Source: Ovis canadensis (taxonomy: Eukaryota; Chordata; Mammalia; Artiodactyla; Bovidae). Taken from it: a stretch of DNA of 64,000 bases. Positions 1-11,989 of the stretch are shown here, piece by piece. The stretch covers positions 251,166,501 to 251,230,500 of the forward strand of contig NC_091246.1 of the NCBI RefSeq assembly GCF_042477335.2, written 5' to 3'. Position 1 is the stretch's first letter. Each line of letters starts with the position of its first letter. Made by a program: the position numbers and the translations under genes. The notes beneath the pieces are model-generated. The model made no database searches. It was given only the letters and a program-made list of their open reading frames with translations, and had not been told where the DNA came from.

Positions 1-41
1 GAGGAAGACTCTGAAGATGAAGAGCCACCACCGAAGAGAAG
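1..41 (+). CDS. HP1BP3: HP1BP3 penultimate coding exon (5' end outside window)
   Basis: Reading from base 1 gives an acidic run followed by PPPKRR. The exon ends at 41 with donor GT at 42-43. The split AG|G arginine codon is completed by the next exon at 479. The acidic-then-basic switch matches the region just before the lysine-rich tail of HP1BP3. The exon start lies upstream of the window. Confidence 0.85.
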
Positions 42-478
42 GTGCGAGTGTGTGGGAAACACTTGTTAGAGCTGAGAGTGGCCGTGAGGGAAGAGGCTGT
101 GAGAAGCATGTCAGCAGCTCTGCGTCCTTCTCAAGTGCTCTGTGTGACGTTGGAACTTACCCTCTCCTGAGAATTTAGAGGCTCTAAACTTGTGAAACAC
201 TGAATGTTTAATTACTCTTTGGTCAAACCTGTGTGTGTGCATAGTGTGTAGTTTGGTTATTTGAAGAAAAATAATTCCATGTTTTTCTGGGAAAAACATG
301 TAGACTTCCAGAATTGGTTGAATTTTTATACAATTTTAGTTGGAAGGTTATATAACCCATATTCTTCTTAATGTAGGTGATTTTACCTGTACTGTTTCTT
401 TTCTGGCAAAGTATCTCGTCATCATGGTGAAGTGAATCTCTCAAGTATAAGTGATTGCCTTCTCTCTGGTTCTCACAG

Positions 479-773
479 GTTGCAGAAGAAAACCCCAGCC
501 AAGTCACCAGGGAAGGCTGCAGCCGTGAAGCAAAGAGGGTCCAAGCTGGCGCCCAAAGTCCCAGCTGCCCAGCGAGGGAAAGCGAGGCCCCTGCCCAAGA
601 AAGCCCCTCCTAAAGCGAAAACTCCTGCCAAGAAAGCCAGACCCTCACCCTCAGTCATCAAGAAACCTAGTGGTAGCTCTTCCAAGAAGCCTGCAGCCAG
701 TGTGAGAAAGGAAGTGAAATTGCCTGGCAAGGGCAAATCTACCATGAAGAAATCGTTCAAAGCGAAAAAGTAA
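479..773 (+). CDS. HP1BP3: HP1BP3 last coding exon: lysine/proline-rich C-terminal tail
   Basis: HP1BP3 is a nuclear linker-histone-related protein with three H15-like domains. It binds HP1 and nucleosomes and helps maintain heterochromatin. Only its extreme C-terminus is here: about 97 residues, very rich in Lys, Pro, Ala and Ser, with H1-tail-like KKAPPKAKTPAKK and KKPSGSSSKK stretches, ending KSTMKKSFKAKK before the TAA at 771-773. The acceptor is ttctcacag ending at 478, and the preceding intron (42-478) is 437 bases. The frame joins cleanly to the exon ending at 41. The basic composition fits DNA or nucleosome contact. I identified the gene from its tail sequence and from SH2D5 and KIF17 lying next to it, as in other mammals. 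Confidence 0.92.
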
Positions 774-910
774 ATTTTATAGGGAAAAAGGGTATCATGA
801 TGAAATTCAAAATCTTATTTTCTAAGGTCAGTGTGCATTTGTTTTAGTTTTGATGCTTTTAAAATTACATTTTTTTTCCTCTCCTATGAACATTATGGGG
901 AGGGAATATA

Positions 911-916
911 AATAAA
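911..916 (+). terminator. Proximal poly(A) signal, HP1BP3
   Basis: Canonical AATAAA 138 bases after the HP1BP3 stop codon, with GT/T-rich sequence downstream. Use is inferred. Confidence 0.5.
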
Positions 917-2227
917 CCAGTTTAGCCATTTGTTAGCTTTAGGTGCTGTTCTTGGTGCCTGCCCCTCCCCTCCCAGTCATTTTAATTTCTGCCATAATTT
1001 TGGACTTTTCCTGAACTGTATAGTCTGTTCTTGTCCTCTTTCCTTCCTCCACCTTATCCCTCTTCCTTTTTTAATGGTCAGCTTTGGCTTTTTTTTTCCC
1101 TTCCAGTTTTATCTAAACAGTTGCAAAGATTTTTATATTTGTTAGAAACCACCGAGAATGGGATGCTGGTCAGGTGCTGGATGTAAAGAGGAGGCAGTAT
1201 AGCCCTGACTGAATCATAAAGCCTCCTACCTAGAGGCTTCACTACAGCTGTAATAGCTAATCTTATTTATAAAACCACTCCGCTAACCCTCTCTCTCTCC
1301 AACTATAAACACAGAGATGTCTTAGCTTTGGGAACAGGCCAAAAGCACCCTGATCTCATTAGAGGCTGAAGATCCATGACCCCTTTGGGCCGCTTTCCCA
1401 TTGCTCCATCTCCAGGTATTTTTTGCTGGCCCCTGGGCGCCGCATCCCCACAGCAGCAAGCACAAGGCCTCTCCACCACGTGGTTTCTGGCTGAGGGGGA
1501 AACACAGGCACGCACTGAATTTGTGATTTCTGGTGTCACCTGTGTTACCAAAAATTAAAGTCTTGATCAGATAGCTAAATATATTTTTAATATTTGGAGC
1601 ATGGATTGTCACTTCCTCTTTCCCTTTTTTATAAGGAAATGTTGGAGAGTTACACCATTGCTAATGTAGAAATGTGAAATGGAAAACATAACAATTTGCT
1701 AAAATATTCCACATTTATCTGTGGATTTTTTTTCCCCTCTTTTCTTTCCACAGCACTTTTGATAACAAACTAGTGGCTTCCTTTTTTGAGTTATTTAAAA
1801 AGAGAAAAGAAAAAAACAAATGAAGCCTGACTACCTAACCCTTCCTTATTTGTATTTGTTTTAGTATCGTGAAGTTGTGTTAAATAGTATTAGCTTCCTA
1901 AGAAATATTGATTTCCGGTTATCATTTATCCTCCCTGTGGCACTTGACATTTTAATTGTCTTAAATTTTTTGGTGTGTGTCTTCTGGCTCGAGTGCTGCC
2001 AGAGGCAAAACATGTTTGTTTAATCCATTCCATTTGCATTGTCTCCTGGGATCCCGTCTGCAGCCTGAGGCGTGGCTGGGAATTGGACTTGAGAAGACTG
2101 GCTTGAGTTAGATCCAGAATCATGTGTGATCCCATCATGAGTTTATTGGAATTTGTGTTGCATGTAAGGCAATCTTTTCCTGTTGTAAATCTTCCTTTTT
2201 TTATGTACATATATTTTGAAAAATATG

Positions 2228-2233
2228 AATAAA
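2228..2233 (+). terminator. Distal poly(A) signal, HP1BP3
   Basis: Canonical AATAAA. It is the last hexamer before the sequence changes to repeat-bearing intergenic DNA, so it is the likely main 3' end. Confidence 0.6.
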
Positions 2234-2649
2234 CATGGAATTTTAAAAGCTGCTGGACTGTAGCTTGTATTTAAAAGTTCCTAGAATTCCTCAGAAGTAG
2301 TGTTTTACTCACTTTGAGCCTTCTCTGCTCCTTGTACTAGCTGTCATCCATTTTCCTTTTTAAATACAAGCTCCAACAAGCTCCAGTCTATTTGAGTTTT
2401 TGAATTTTTAAATAGATGGTGAGTGTTTTTAGTACATTGAACCTGATTATTCAGTGCATAAGAGATTTTTAAAAATCACTTTGTATTTTATCAAGGTCCC
2501 TGTTTTCAAGGTCATAAGTTCCAGTTTTTCATGTTTAGTGTTCAGAGATGTCCTTGAACTAGAAAAACAGACAGCATTGCAAAAAGATAAATCTAGACCT
2601 ACTTCCAGAAAGTAATCTGATTTTCTGTTATGCTATTTAGCAGGTCGTA

Positions 2650-2796
2650 ATTTTTTAAATATTTTTATTTTAAATCATTTATTTATTTGAGTTGTAGTTG
2701 CAACATGTGGGATCTAGTTCCCCAACCAGGGATCAAACCCAGACCCTCTGGATTGAGAGCTTAGGAGTCTTAGCCACTGAACCACCAGGGAAGTCC
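2650..2796 (-). repeat. tRNA-Glu-derived SINE (CHR type)
   Basis: On the minus strand it starts ggacttccctggtggttcag, with a B-box-like gggtttgatccctggttggg core, and ends in an A-rich tail (T-rich on + at 2651-2690). Confidence 0.8.
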
Positions 2797-3960
2797 AATA
2801 ATTCTCAATATTATAGTTGTTAGGTACCTGTGCTAAGAATTCGCTACTCTTCTGGAATGAAGTGAGGATTTCGGTTGGTTTCTGTGTTTTGTTTTAGAGA
2901 TTGCCTGAACGATCATCTGGTGGCTATATCATGTATCAGGCACTCCGGCATAGAGTGAGACATTGAGATCGTTTCAGGTCCCTTTCCACCCTGACGTTCT
3001 GTTAAATTCACAGAATTCAGGTGAAGACAGAACTATCCTTGATTTTAGCATCATGTAAAGGGAAAAGACAAAAGGCCCATTGCACTCTTCCCAAGGAAAA
3101 TCCCCAGCTCTCAATGATAGGTACCTTGCTGATGTTGAGATAAAGGGATGTTTGGCTTTTTTTCCCTTCCAGGCATTCTTAAGGAGCAGAACCCACAATT
3201 TTTGTTTCCATGTTACAGAAAGGTAAACAGCAAACCAAACTCAAGAGATAACCCAACAATTCCTGGCCTGGATCGGTGGCTTCAGTACCGTCAGTGGCTT
3301 TTAGTGAGCTCAACTACAGTGTTTCACTGGTCCTTAAACCACCTACAAACAGGTGAATAGGTGCTGGGAGAGAGAGAGTTGGCTTCTTAAAGCTCAAATG
3401 AGAAAGAAGAGACACCACTTCAGAGAAAGGTGGAGACTTTTTAAAAAAATTATAACAGAAGCTTTCAACACAGGGAAAACTCCATCCTAACTATCCATGG
3501 AGATTTAACTAAAGGAAGCCTGATCCAGTCATGTCTGTTGGCTGTAACTAATGGGAAATTACATGATAATGGGCTATGTAATATGCCTGTACCGTGGACA
3601 TTTTTTTCCCGTCATTCCTCTTGTAAAATTTTGTCAGCCCAGTCTAGGCTTATTAACCTATCCTTATATGTTCTTTAAAGAACCTAAGAAGTTATTCTTG
3701 CTCAAGCTGAGGTACTTTGCCATCCTAAACTGTCAGGGGGAAAGAGGGTAAGCCAGCTTTATTCATGAACTGCTGTACTTAGCTAACTAAACACCAGCTA
3801 AAAGAAATTTTAATCCAAAAACTTACAATTATAGTTGAAGCTTTTCATTTTTGGAACCTGATAAATCATATTTTTCTTTGGGTCAAGCAAAAATTCGAAA
3901 TTTATCCATGAAGAGAAATTCTATTTATTTTTTTTAAAGAGGTAGGTTTTTAAAAAAAAT

Positions 3961-4175
3961 ATTTTCTAATTTTATGTATTATTTATTTAGCTGTGCCAAG
4001 TCTTAGTCAGGGTGTGCAGGACCTTCGAGCCTTGTTGCAGTACACAGGATCTTGACTTGTAGCAAGTGAACTCTTACTTGCTGCATGTGGGATCTAGTTC
4101 CCTGACCAGGGATTGAACCTAGGTCCATTGCATTGGGAGCATGGAGTCTTAGCCATTGGATCACCAGGTAAGTCC
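3961..4175 (-). repeat. tRNA-Glu-derived SINE (long CHR type)
   Basis: Minus-strand head at 4175, then the ggttcaatccctggtcaggg-like core and an extended body about 215 bases long, ending in an A-rich tail. Confidence 0.75.
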
Positions 4176-4797
4176 CAGAAATTCTGTTCTTAATTGTGTA
4201 AAGATCATTAAGTATTTTCCCCAGAGGTTCTGACTGACTGTTCCCAGCATGTAGGGTTGCTTTTGCATTTTTGCGGTAGAAGAGACGGTCACTCAGTTCT
4301 GCAGAGCTGAAGCCTGAGAACTGGAACTGTTGGCGCTCTGGGCCTGGGCCTGCTTGGCAGATGCATGCTCCGGAGCCAGTAAAGAGGCTGAATGGCACCC
4401 CACCGCTGCAGCTGGTTTCCTCGTCTAAGAAACTGATCGTTGCCATTTTTATTACTATATTCTTCTGACTGTCATTTTCCACAAGATTCTTAACTTCAAT
4501 GGCTTTTTTTTTTCTGTTGAAGGAAGTTTCTGCCTTTGGCTACTTAAATGTATTAGCTTAGTTTTAACATTCTGTTAATAGTTGTCAACAACTGGTATGT
4601 CAAAGGATAACCTTCATTTTCCTCCAAAAATGGCAGCTCTTTCTTTTGATAACTGTATGTAAATATGTAATTAACACCATTGCTGTTAAATCTTTGCTTA
4701 TTAGCAGAATCCTTTCTCTTTGGTGCCTTGAATATGTTTGACAGTGTGTCATTATTTGACTTAAAACTATTTAACATAATAATAGTGACAATCATTC

Positions 4798-5764
4798 TGT
4801 TCAGTCGCTCAGTCGTGTCCGACTCTTTGTGACCCCATGAACTGTGGCACGCCAGGCTCCCCTGTCCATCACCAACTCCCGGAGTCCACCCGAACTCATG
4901 TCCATCGCGTCGGTGATGCCATCCAACCACCTCATCCACTGTTGTCCCCTTCTCCTCCCGCCTTCAATCTTTCCCAGCATCAGGGTCTTTTCCAGTGAAT
5001 TAGTTCTTCATATCAGGTGGCCAACGTATTGCCATTTCAGTACTTCAGTCCTTCCAATGAATTTTCAGAACTGATTTCCTTTAGAATTGACTGGTTGGAT
5101 CTTGCAGTCCAAGGGACGCTCAAGAGTCTTCGCCAACTCCACAGTTCAAAAATATCAATTCTTCAGCGCTCAGCTTTCTTTATAGTCCAACTCTCACATC
5201 CATACATGACCACTGGAAAACCGTAGCCACTAGATGGACATTTGTTGGTAAAGTAGTGTCTCTGCTTTTTAATATGCTTTCTAGGTTGGTCATCGCTTTT
5301 CTTCCAAGGAGCAAGTGTCTTTTAATTTCACGGTTGCAGTCACCATCTGCAATGATTTTAGAGCCCCAAAACATAAAGTCAGCCACTGATTCCACTGTTT
5401 CCCCATCTATTTGCCATGAAGTGATGGGACCACATGCCATGATCTTAGTTTTCTGAATGTTGAGCTTTAAGCCAACTTTTTCACTGTTTCACTCATCAAG
5501 AGGCTCTTTAGTTCTCCTTTGCTTTCTACCATAAGGGTGGTGTCATCTGGATATCTGAGGTTATTGATATTTCTCCCGGCAATCTTGATTGCAGCTTGTG
5601 CTTCATCCAGCCCGGCATTTTGCATGATGTACTCTGCATATAAGTTAAATAAGCAGGGTGACAATATACAGCCTTGACGTACTCCTTTTCCCATTTGGAA
5701 CCAGTCTGTTGTTCCATGTCCAGTTCTAACTATTGCTTCTTGACCTGCATATAGATTTCTCAGG
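4798..5764 (-). mobile_element. BovB LINE, 5'-truncated copy with reverse-transcriptase remnant
   Basis: The 3' end starts at the gttcagtcgctcag boundary. Read on the minus strand, the copy runs back into the RT core: GCILSPCLFNLYAEYIM at 5600-5690, then a decayed catalytic motif YPDD where YADD is expected. About 970 bases remain of a roughly 3 kb element, with frame breaks. BovB is a non-LTR retrotransposon abundant in ruminants. Confidence 0.9.
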
Positions 5765-5837
5765 TGACAATCATAGCTAACACTAACTGAATTTTTTCTA
5801 CATGTCAGGCTCCATACTTACATTAAAATTCATTTAA

Positions 5838-5990
5838 CCCTAGCAATCCTATGAGATGGTCACTGTTTATTCCCATTGTACAGAAGAGAAATCTGGCAGA
5901 GTGAGGTTCACAAACTTACCCCAGGACATAGAGGCAAAGCCAGAACTACACCCAGGCCCTCCGAGTGCAGAGCCATCTCCAGCTGCTCTT
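5838..5990 (-). repeat. MIR SINE fragment
   Basis: Reverse-oriented MIR core: cagaagagaaatctggcaga, then a diverged form of the MIR motif aggtcacacagctag. Confidence 0.6.
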
Positions 5991-6759
5991 CACCATCTCT
6001 CTCTGACCATTGTTCAAACTTCTGAATTCTCCCCTTATCTTACAGCCCAATGAATGCAGGGGATTTAGAAATGAGATGAAATTATTAAATTTGCCAAGTA
6101 GGAGTTTGTGTGACTTTTAAGTTTGGTAACTATTCAAATTAGGTCTTGGATTACTGGGAAATTTCAGCTAGGCTGTCCTAAGGAGGTTTTTGGTTGTATG
6201 TTTCTCTCTTTGTTTTTCTCCTAGGACATTGCAAGCACTTGGTCACTCTCAGAGCCTAGCCATGGGACTCTCAGGTCCTCAGTTTACTTTTTCCAGGCAG
6301 GTTCTACTGACACCTATGAGAGCTTTTCCTCCAAGAACCTCAGCTTCTATCAGAACTTTTTTTTAATTAGAACTTTTATGTTGCCTAGTGAGCAGTGCTC
6401 TCACACTTTACAAACTATGAACTTGTGTTCTATGAGGCCTACCAAGAGAAATTCCAGAAAGGGGATTGTCTGACAGCTGCATTGTTTGGACACGATGCAG
6501 TCTTAGTAATCATGAACTGGAATATTAGAAATTCTTGCTCTTGATTCTGAAGGAAACGTTACTCATCTGGTCACTTGCTATCTGTCTGCTTTGTTCGCCG
6601 AACTCCAACAGGTACTCTTCCCTAAAACAGAGTTACACAACATCCTTGCTCATCCATTTTACTGTTTGAGAACATTTGCTCTGATGAAGTTCTCATGTTA
6701 AACCTAAATCCCTTATGTTGTTTGCATAATTTAAATTTGCTGGTTCAGTCTGTAGAATG

Positions 6760-6905
6760 GACGTTTATTTATTTTATTTTTATTTTTACTTTATTTTGCT
6801 TTACGATACTGTACTGGTTTTGCCATACATTGACATGAATCTGCCGCGGGTGTACATGAGTTCCCAATCCACCTATTGGGATTGACTCCTGGTTAGAGTG
6901 TATCA
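6760..6905. repeat. Probable LINE (L1-type) fragment
   Basis: Contains ttggttttgccatacattga and the following tgaatctgccgcgggtgtac, a phrase I recognise as a common bovine LINE 3' region. Family assignment is from memory and orientation is uncertain. Confidence 0.45.
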
Positions 6906-6924
6906 TTCAGCCTAGCATCCTAAG

Positions 6925-7050
6925 AACATTCATAGCTGTGGTCTTTGGGGGCTGTGTCACTTAGCAGCTGTGTGACCTTGGCCAAGGCAAGCTTCCTGAG
7001 CTTAATTTCCTCCCATAAAATAGAGGGGTTCAGATGCACAATCTTGCTGT
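6925..7050 (+). repeat. MIR SINE fragment
   Basis: Forward MIR core: agctgtgtgaccttggccaa, then cttaatttcctc and the ataaaatagaggg segment. Confidence 0.65.
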
Positions 7051-8467
7051 TTTATTAGAATAGCCACCCAAAGGCAGTGTGAGCTTACCAAGTGTCAAAG
7101 ACTGAACACATTCACTAAGGTTACTAAGACATTTTAGGAGACTGATTTTTTTTTTTTTAATGAGACAAAATCCAGTGTTACGAGTTCAGCTCTATTGCTT
7201 ACCATTCATTGTAGGTCCCTATTAGGCCTGTTAATCACACTGTCTCAGATCCTTACAGATATATTCTCAAAGTATGTGAAATTATGCCCAACTTTCAGAA
7301 ACAGATTTTGGTAAATCTCTCCTGATTAAACAAGTAACAAGTGTGGAAGTAGACACAAACCGAGGCGTGGCATCCTTGACCAGTCACCTTGCCTCCACAC
7401 CTTCCCTAGCAGGTTTATACCCTGACAGCTCAGGAAGCAAGATGTCTGGCAACAAGTTATGAGGTGGACATGCCATAAATGGCAGTGATGAACAGGTGTT
7501 TTTTTTTTTCCAATTAGGTTTTCAAACCACTAGGAGCTTACTTGTTAAAAAAGAAGAAGAAAAACATGTACAGCTTTTGAGTTAGGGCTGCAGATGATGC
7601 CAGGGAGCAGAAGAGAAGGGCAGCCCTCTGGGCAGGAGGAGGAAGTGCTTCCTAGGCCAGGGTCAGCACCAGCTGCCACCTGGGCCAAAGCTGGGGCCTC
7701 AGCTGGCTGTGGGTGGAGAGGGGACTGCAGGGGAGACCAGCTGCTCACTGTGCAGTCTTCTCAAAGATCTCTGCTAAATACTCTTAACAGTTTTCAACAT
7801 AGTCGGGATTTTGGCAACTATTCGATACTACCTGCTTTCTTTGCTTTCTGAAGTGCATCCCTCAACTCTGGTCTGTGACGAGTCTCTCACGAGTGTTTCT
7901 GGGGAGGGATCCTCTTTAGACTTGTACTTCTCAAGTGGAAAAGTACTTGGAACTATTCCTTGTTCTCTGCTTCTCAAATGGGGTACAGGTAACAACAAGA
8001 TTAAATACTTATTTCTGGGGCATTTGTTTAATCTCCAGAGTATTGCAGGGAGTGCTTTATGTTACTGGTAATAAGTGGAAGGAAGTACAAAGTCCATAAT
8101 AGTCACTTAAGATACAGGATTACCTAGAAATAAAGCAGCAGCGGCACTAAGGCTCTGGGGTGGTCCCCAGGGAGTCCCCGGTCCCTCTGCTCCAAAAACC
8201 CGAAAGTACCACCCTAACCGTGGCTGAGAGGGTGAGCGGAGGCGCCTGCAGCCTGTGCCCCTTTGGAAGTAAAAGAGTGCAACCTCAGGCCAGCCGCAGA
8301 ACCTTCTAGTTCTCAACTGGAAAGGAGAGAGTTGAACTAGATAACATTTCTCTGATCCTGGCACCTCCAGAATCCTTGCCACCCAGAAAACACCAGAAGG
8401 AGGAATCTGGCCATAGGTTGCCGTGGTCTGGCTCGCTTTGTGATTGGATGGAAAGGAGTCTTATTTT

Positions 8468-8998
8468 AATTACTGTATTAGTCTGCTTGAGCCACAACAA
8501 AACACCACAGCCCAGATCACGTAAACAACAGCTATTTAATTTGTCAGTTGTGGAGTCTCCAAGCCCAGAATCAAAGCGTCAGCAGCTTAGTTCCTTTCAA
8601 CGAGAGAGGGAAGGATCTGTTCCAGGCCCCTCTCCTTGGCTCCTGGACAGCTGTCTCCTCCCTGCCAGCACATTGTCTTTCCTCTCTGTCCAAATGCCCT
8701 CTTCTTAAAAGGACACCAGTCGTATGGGAGCAGTGCCCACTCTGATGACCTCTTTTTATTTTTTTTTGAGGGGCGGTGTTTTAATTCCATGACCACGGAT
8801 TGAACCTACGCCCCCTGCTTTGGAAGCACAGAGTCTTAACCACTGGCCCACCAGGGAAGTCCCCTAATAACCTCATTTTCATGTAATTACCTCTTTATAC
8901 ACCCTAGCTCTAAATCCGGTCGTACTCTTAGGTACCAGGTGTTAGCACTTCAACATGTTAACTTGGGGAGAGGAGACACAATTCAGCCCATAAAATCT
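8468..8998 (-). mobile_element. MLT1-like MaLR LTR, split by a SINE
   Basis: The + strand shows attagtctgcttgagccaca at one end and gacacaattcagcccataaa at the other. These are the reverse complements of the two ends of MLT1-type LTRs, as far as I recall them. The internal phrase aaggacaccagtcgtat also fits. A CHR SINE interrupts it at 8753-8863. Old and diverged; no coding capacity. Confidence 0.65.
8753..8863 (-). repeat. CHR-type SINE nested in the MLT1-like LTR
   Basis: Minus-strand tRNA-Glu head (ggacttccctggtgggccag) and T-rich + side. It is flanked by the imperfect 11-base duplication ctgatgacctc (8742-8752) and ctaataacctc (8864-8874). Confidence 0.75.
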
Positions 8999-9391
8999 CA
9001 GAATTGAAAAAAAGAAAAAAATCTGTTCTAGGTTGTTATGGGGAGGCACAGTTAAGTTGCAGGGACAGACATTGGGAGATGCCTGAGAGAAGGAAAGCAT
9101 GGCGCTCAAGGCTGAAAGTAGCCGCTAGTATGGGAAGGTATTACTGAGGAAACGTGGAAACGTGCTGTAAAAACCAATTATGTGTGAGATGCTGTGCCAA
9201 GACCTGTTCAAGCTCACCATCTCCCCTCCCGTTTCAGTCCTGCTGTTGGAGACGGGCTTGCACATGATGTGATGTTAGTTCCCACACACATTCATCAGCT
9301 GGCAACTCCAGTACCAGATTTCTGGGATTTTTAGTGAAAAGAGAAGATTGTGATAGCAAGCTCACACCTGGTGAGGCTTAGTCATTGTCGC

Positions 9392-9529
9392 TGACTCATC
9401 AGGAAATGCCAAGACAGGGCTGTGTGCCCTCACATGTTCAGGGGTCACAGCCCCACCCCCTTGCCTCCTTTGTCATCCCCTCCCCTGCTTTTGTAGAGGA
9501 TTTCTCTGCTCTTCCTGCAGAGTGAGTCA
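9392..9529. promoter_or_regulatory. Pair of AP-1 consensus sites in repeat-free intergenic DNA
   Basis: TGACTCA at 9392-9398 and TGAGTCA at 9523-9529 both match TGASTCA exactly. Regulatory function is inference only. Confidence 0.3.
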
Positions 9530-10649
9530 TTTATCCGATGGCTGAGGTTCTCTGCCTGATGACTCCCAAGACTTGTGCTGTCTCGAGTGTAGGATTGGAT
9601 ACCTGGGGCCGATAATTATGCGGTGGTGGCCATTTCATGCTGCCCCGAACAGACCTAGCTTGGCTCGCCCAGGAGATGGCTGGCTCCCTCTGACACTTGC
9701 TTTCCTTGATGCGAACCTCTGAGCTGATCCATCTATTGTGGCTTTACTGAAGCTACGTGCATGGCAGAAGATCAGTGCTTCTGTGCTTTGGGTGGAGCTA
9801 GGTCCACTCAATTTGGTAACCTGAAGACCAGCTCACATGGGCAGTTACATTACTCTGATACACAAAAATGAAGACGTGAACTTCCAATCCATAAAATGCA
9901 TTTGGATTTGAAACGTTGTATTCCTGAGTGAAGGAATAAGTGAAGACCAATAAGAAGAGGATCCTTGGTGGTCACAAAGTCAGGAGTCAATGTCACATCC
10001 ATTTCCCACACATGTGTCTTCCCAGATCTGATTTTTGTGGTAAATCTCTGTATCCCTGGGACCTACCACAGTGCCTGCCACTCAGACCTTCACCCTCTAT
10101 CCCCTTCTGAGCAAGATTTAGAAGGCAAAACTCCCCCTCTGGTTTTATTGGCTACACTATCTGAACTTAATTCCTTGGTCTTTTTTTCATTTTGACCTAA
10201 AACAAATTCCTGTCACTTTTTTTTTAATTGTAGGCACTGGGATGAATTGTGTGCCCCCAGAACTCATCAGAGTCAGTAATTAATAGCTTTGGTTTCTGAA
10301 GGGTCTCAAAATGGGGACTGTAGTCTAGTAATTGGCAAGGTCTCTATTTAAGATTTACATGCCTTTTAAGAAAGCTTGTAAGAATTAACCTTTCATCCTT
10401 CCTGTACCCTGAATTGCATGAATTGGGATTTCTGGAAAGCAGGACCAAACTGTATAAACCATCTTGATCCTTCTCATCAGTGGGCTCAAGCCAGTCACAT
10501 GACCTCCATGAAGTGCTTTCCAGAGCACTTAGCATCTGCCCTTCAGTCACATGGAAAAGAAACTCAAGAGTAACAGCACTAATATCCACTGAGCACTTCA
10601 CTCACTGTGGGTCAGGTAGGGTGCTGAGCAATTTGCCCACAGTAATGCA

Positions 10650-10793
10650 TGGAATGAGATGGTTGGATGGCATCACCAACTCAATGGACATGAGTTTGGG
10701 TAAACTCCGCGAGTTGGTGATGGGCAAGGAGGCCTGGCGTGCTGCAGTCCATGGGGTCGCAAAGAGTCGGACATGACTGAGCAACTGAACTGA
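10650..10793 (+). repeat. BovB 3'-end fragment
   Basis: Begins gagatggttggatggcatca and ends at the tgagcaactgaactgaa terminus, the last ~140 bases of BovB. Confidence 0.85.
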
Positions 10794-11209
10794 AAGCATG
10801 GGAATCATGACTTCCCTCGGAGTCAGGTGTTAATAAAACTTCCAGATGAGGTGCTAGAAGATTAAAGTGATTCAGGTCCCAGAGGAAGTGTTCAGATTTG
10901 GGACCAAGTCTCTAAGCACCACACCTCACCACTGCCCTTCTTGGAAAGGCATCCAGAAGCTTTGGGGAGATGAAGCGATGCCTAGCAGACCCGCAGGGCT
11001 CACGCCTGCCTCCTCCCCCACTCCCCTGAGGCACTCAGACCTCAGTAGTGCCCACCCACCTCCCTCAGGGTGCCCACCTGCCTTTGCCGCCTTGCTTTCC
11101 TGTCGTGTGGCAGCTGCTGCCATTACCTCTGCAGAATTCAGATGTCATACATGCTAAAGACTGGGCTGAACCGGGCTTGCTATTTATTTCTGTGGCACAT
11201 ACAAGGTCT

Positions 11210-11325
11210 GTTGGAGAAGGAAATGGCAACCCACTCCAATATTCTTACCTGGAGAACCCCATGGACAGAGGAGCCTGGTGGGCTGTCCCAAAACAGACAC
11301 AATGGAAGCGACTTCGCATAGGGTC
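11210..11325 (+). repeat. Bov-A-type SINE fragment
   Basis: Starts ggagaaggaaatggcaaccc without a tRNA head; recognisable through the gaggagcctggtgggctg segment, then diverges. Confidence 0.75.
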
Positions 11326-11875
11326 TGTGCTGACACTCTGGGCTGGATTTGCTCACCCCATTTCGGCGAATTTTCATGTAACCCAAAGGACAGAGTCATG
11401 CGCCCCCCGCCCCCCCAACACACACACCCCAGCAACCCCGGCCCCGTAGAGCTAACTGTCCAGATTTCTCAGGGGCGACTGGGCAAGCTCAGTTAAATCT
11501 CTCACAAGGAACGGCCCAGGACGGCCGGCCGAAGGAGGGCGAGGAAAGGGCTGCGCCACAACTCCGACCTCTCTGGGGCTGAGGGAATCAGGGCTGAGAC
11601 TGGCCAGGGGTCCCCAGAGGCCGGATCCTGACGCCTTTTTCATTCATTCATCAAGACAAGCCCCGAAAGCCTACTGCTGGCCAGCCGCACTGGGGAGAGA
11701 GGCGCCTCCTGGCCGGGGCCGAGAGCCCTCTAGAAAGGGGTTAGTTAGGCTGATGGGCAGGAGTGGCGAGCGCTTTAAGGAGGTGAGGTCACCGGTGGTG
11801 GTCAGGGAAGGCCTCTTGGAGGAGGTGCCGTCGCAGCCGCCACCGAGATGACTAGAAGGGAGAAGGAGTTATAGC

Positions 11876-11975
11876 CGGGGATGGCGGGGGGTGGGGAGTG
11901 GGGTGGGGTGGAGTTGGGGGTGGAGGGTGAGGGGAAGGAGGGGTAAGACGCCCCAGGAGGGGGGGGGGGAACCAT
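11876..11975. repeat. G-rich tract upstream of the SH2D5 CpG island
   Basis: Dense G-runs on the + strand, including ggggtggggtgg and an 11-base G run near 11960. Strong G-quadruplex potential. Low complexity, not a mobile element. Confidence 0.7.
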
Positions 11976-11989
11976 CGGCGAGGCCCCCA

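Larger units (their letters stand above)
774..2250 (+). other. HP1BP3: HP1BP3 3' UTR
   Basis: AT-rich DNA after the HP1BP3 stop, with no coding signal and no young SINE. It holds two AATAAA hexamers, at 911-916 and 2228-2233. A short tail isoform and a roughly 1.5 kb UTR isoform are both plausible. The end near 2250 is inferred from the second hexamer. Confidence 0.7.
2251..11989. other. HP1BP3-SH2D5 intergenic region
   Basis: About 9.7 kb with no exon I can support. It holds CHR-type SINEs (2650, 3961, 8753), a BovB tail (4798-5764), MIR fragments (5838, 6925), a probable L1 fragment (6760), an MLT1-like LTR (8468-8998), a BovB 3' end (10650) and a Bov-A unit (11210). The repeat-free stretch 9240-9660 carries two AP-1 consensus sites. 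Nothing notable is seen in 2800-3950, 5990-6750, 7060-8460 or 9660-10640. Confidence 0.7.
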
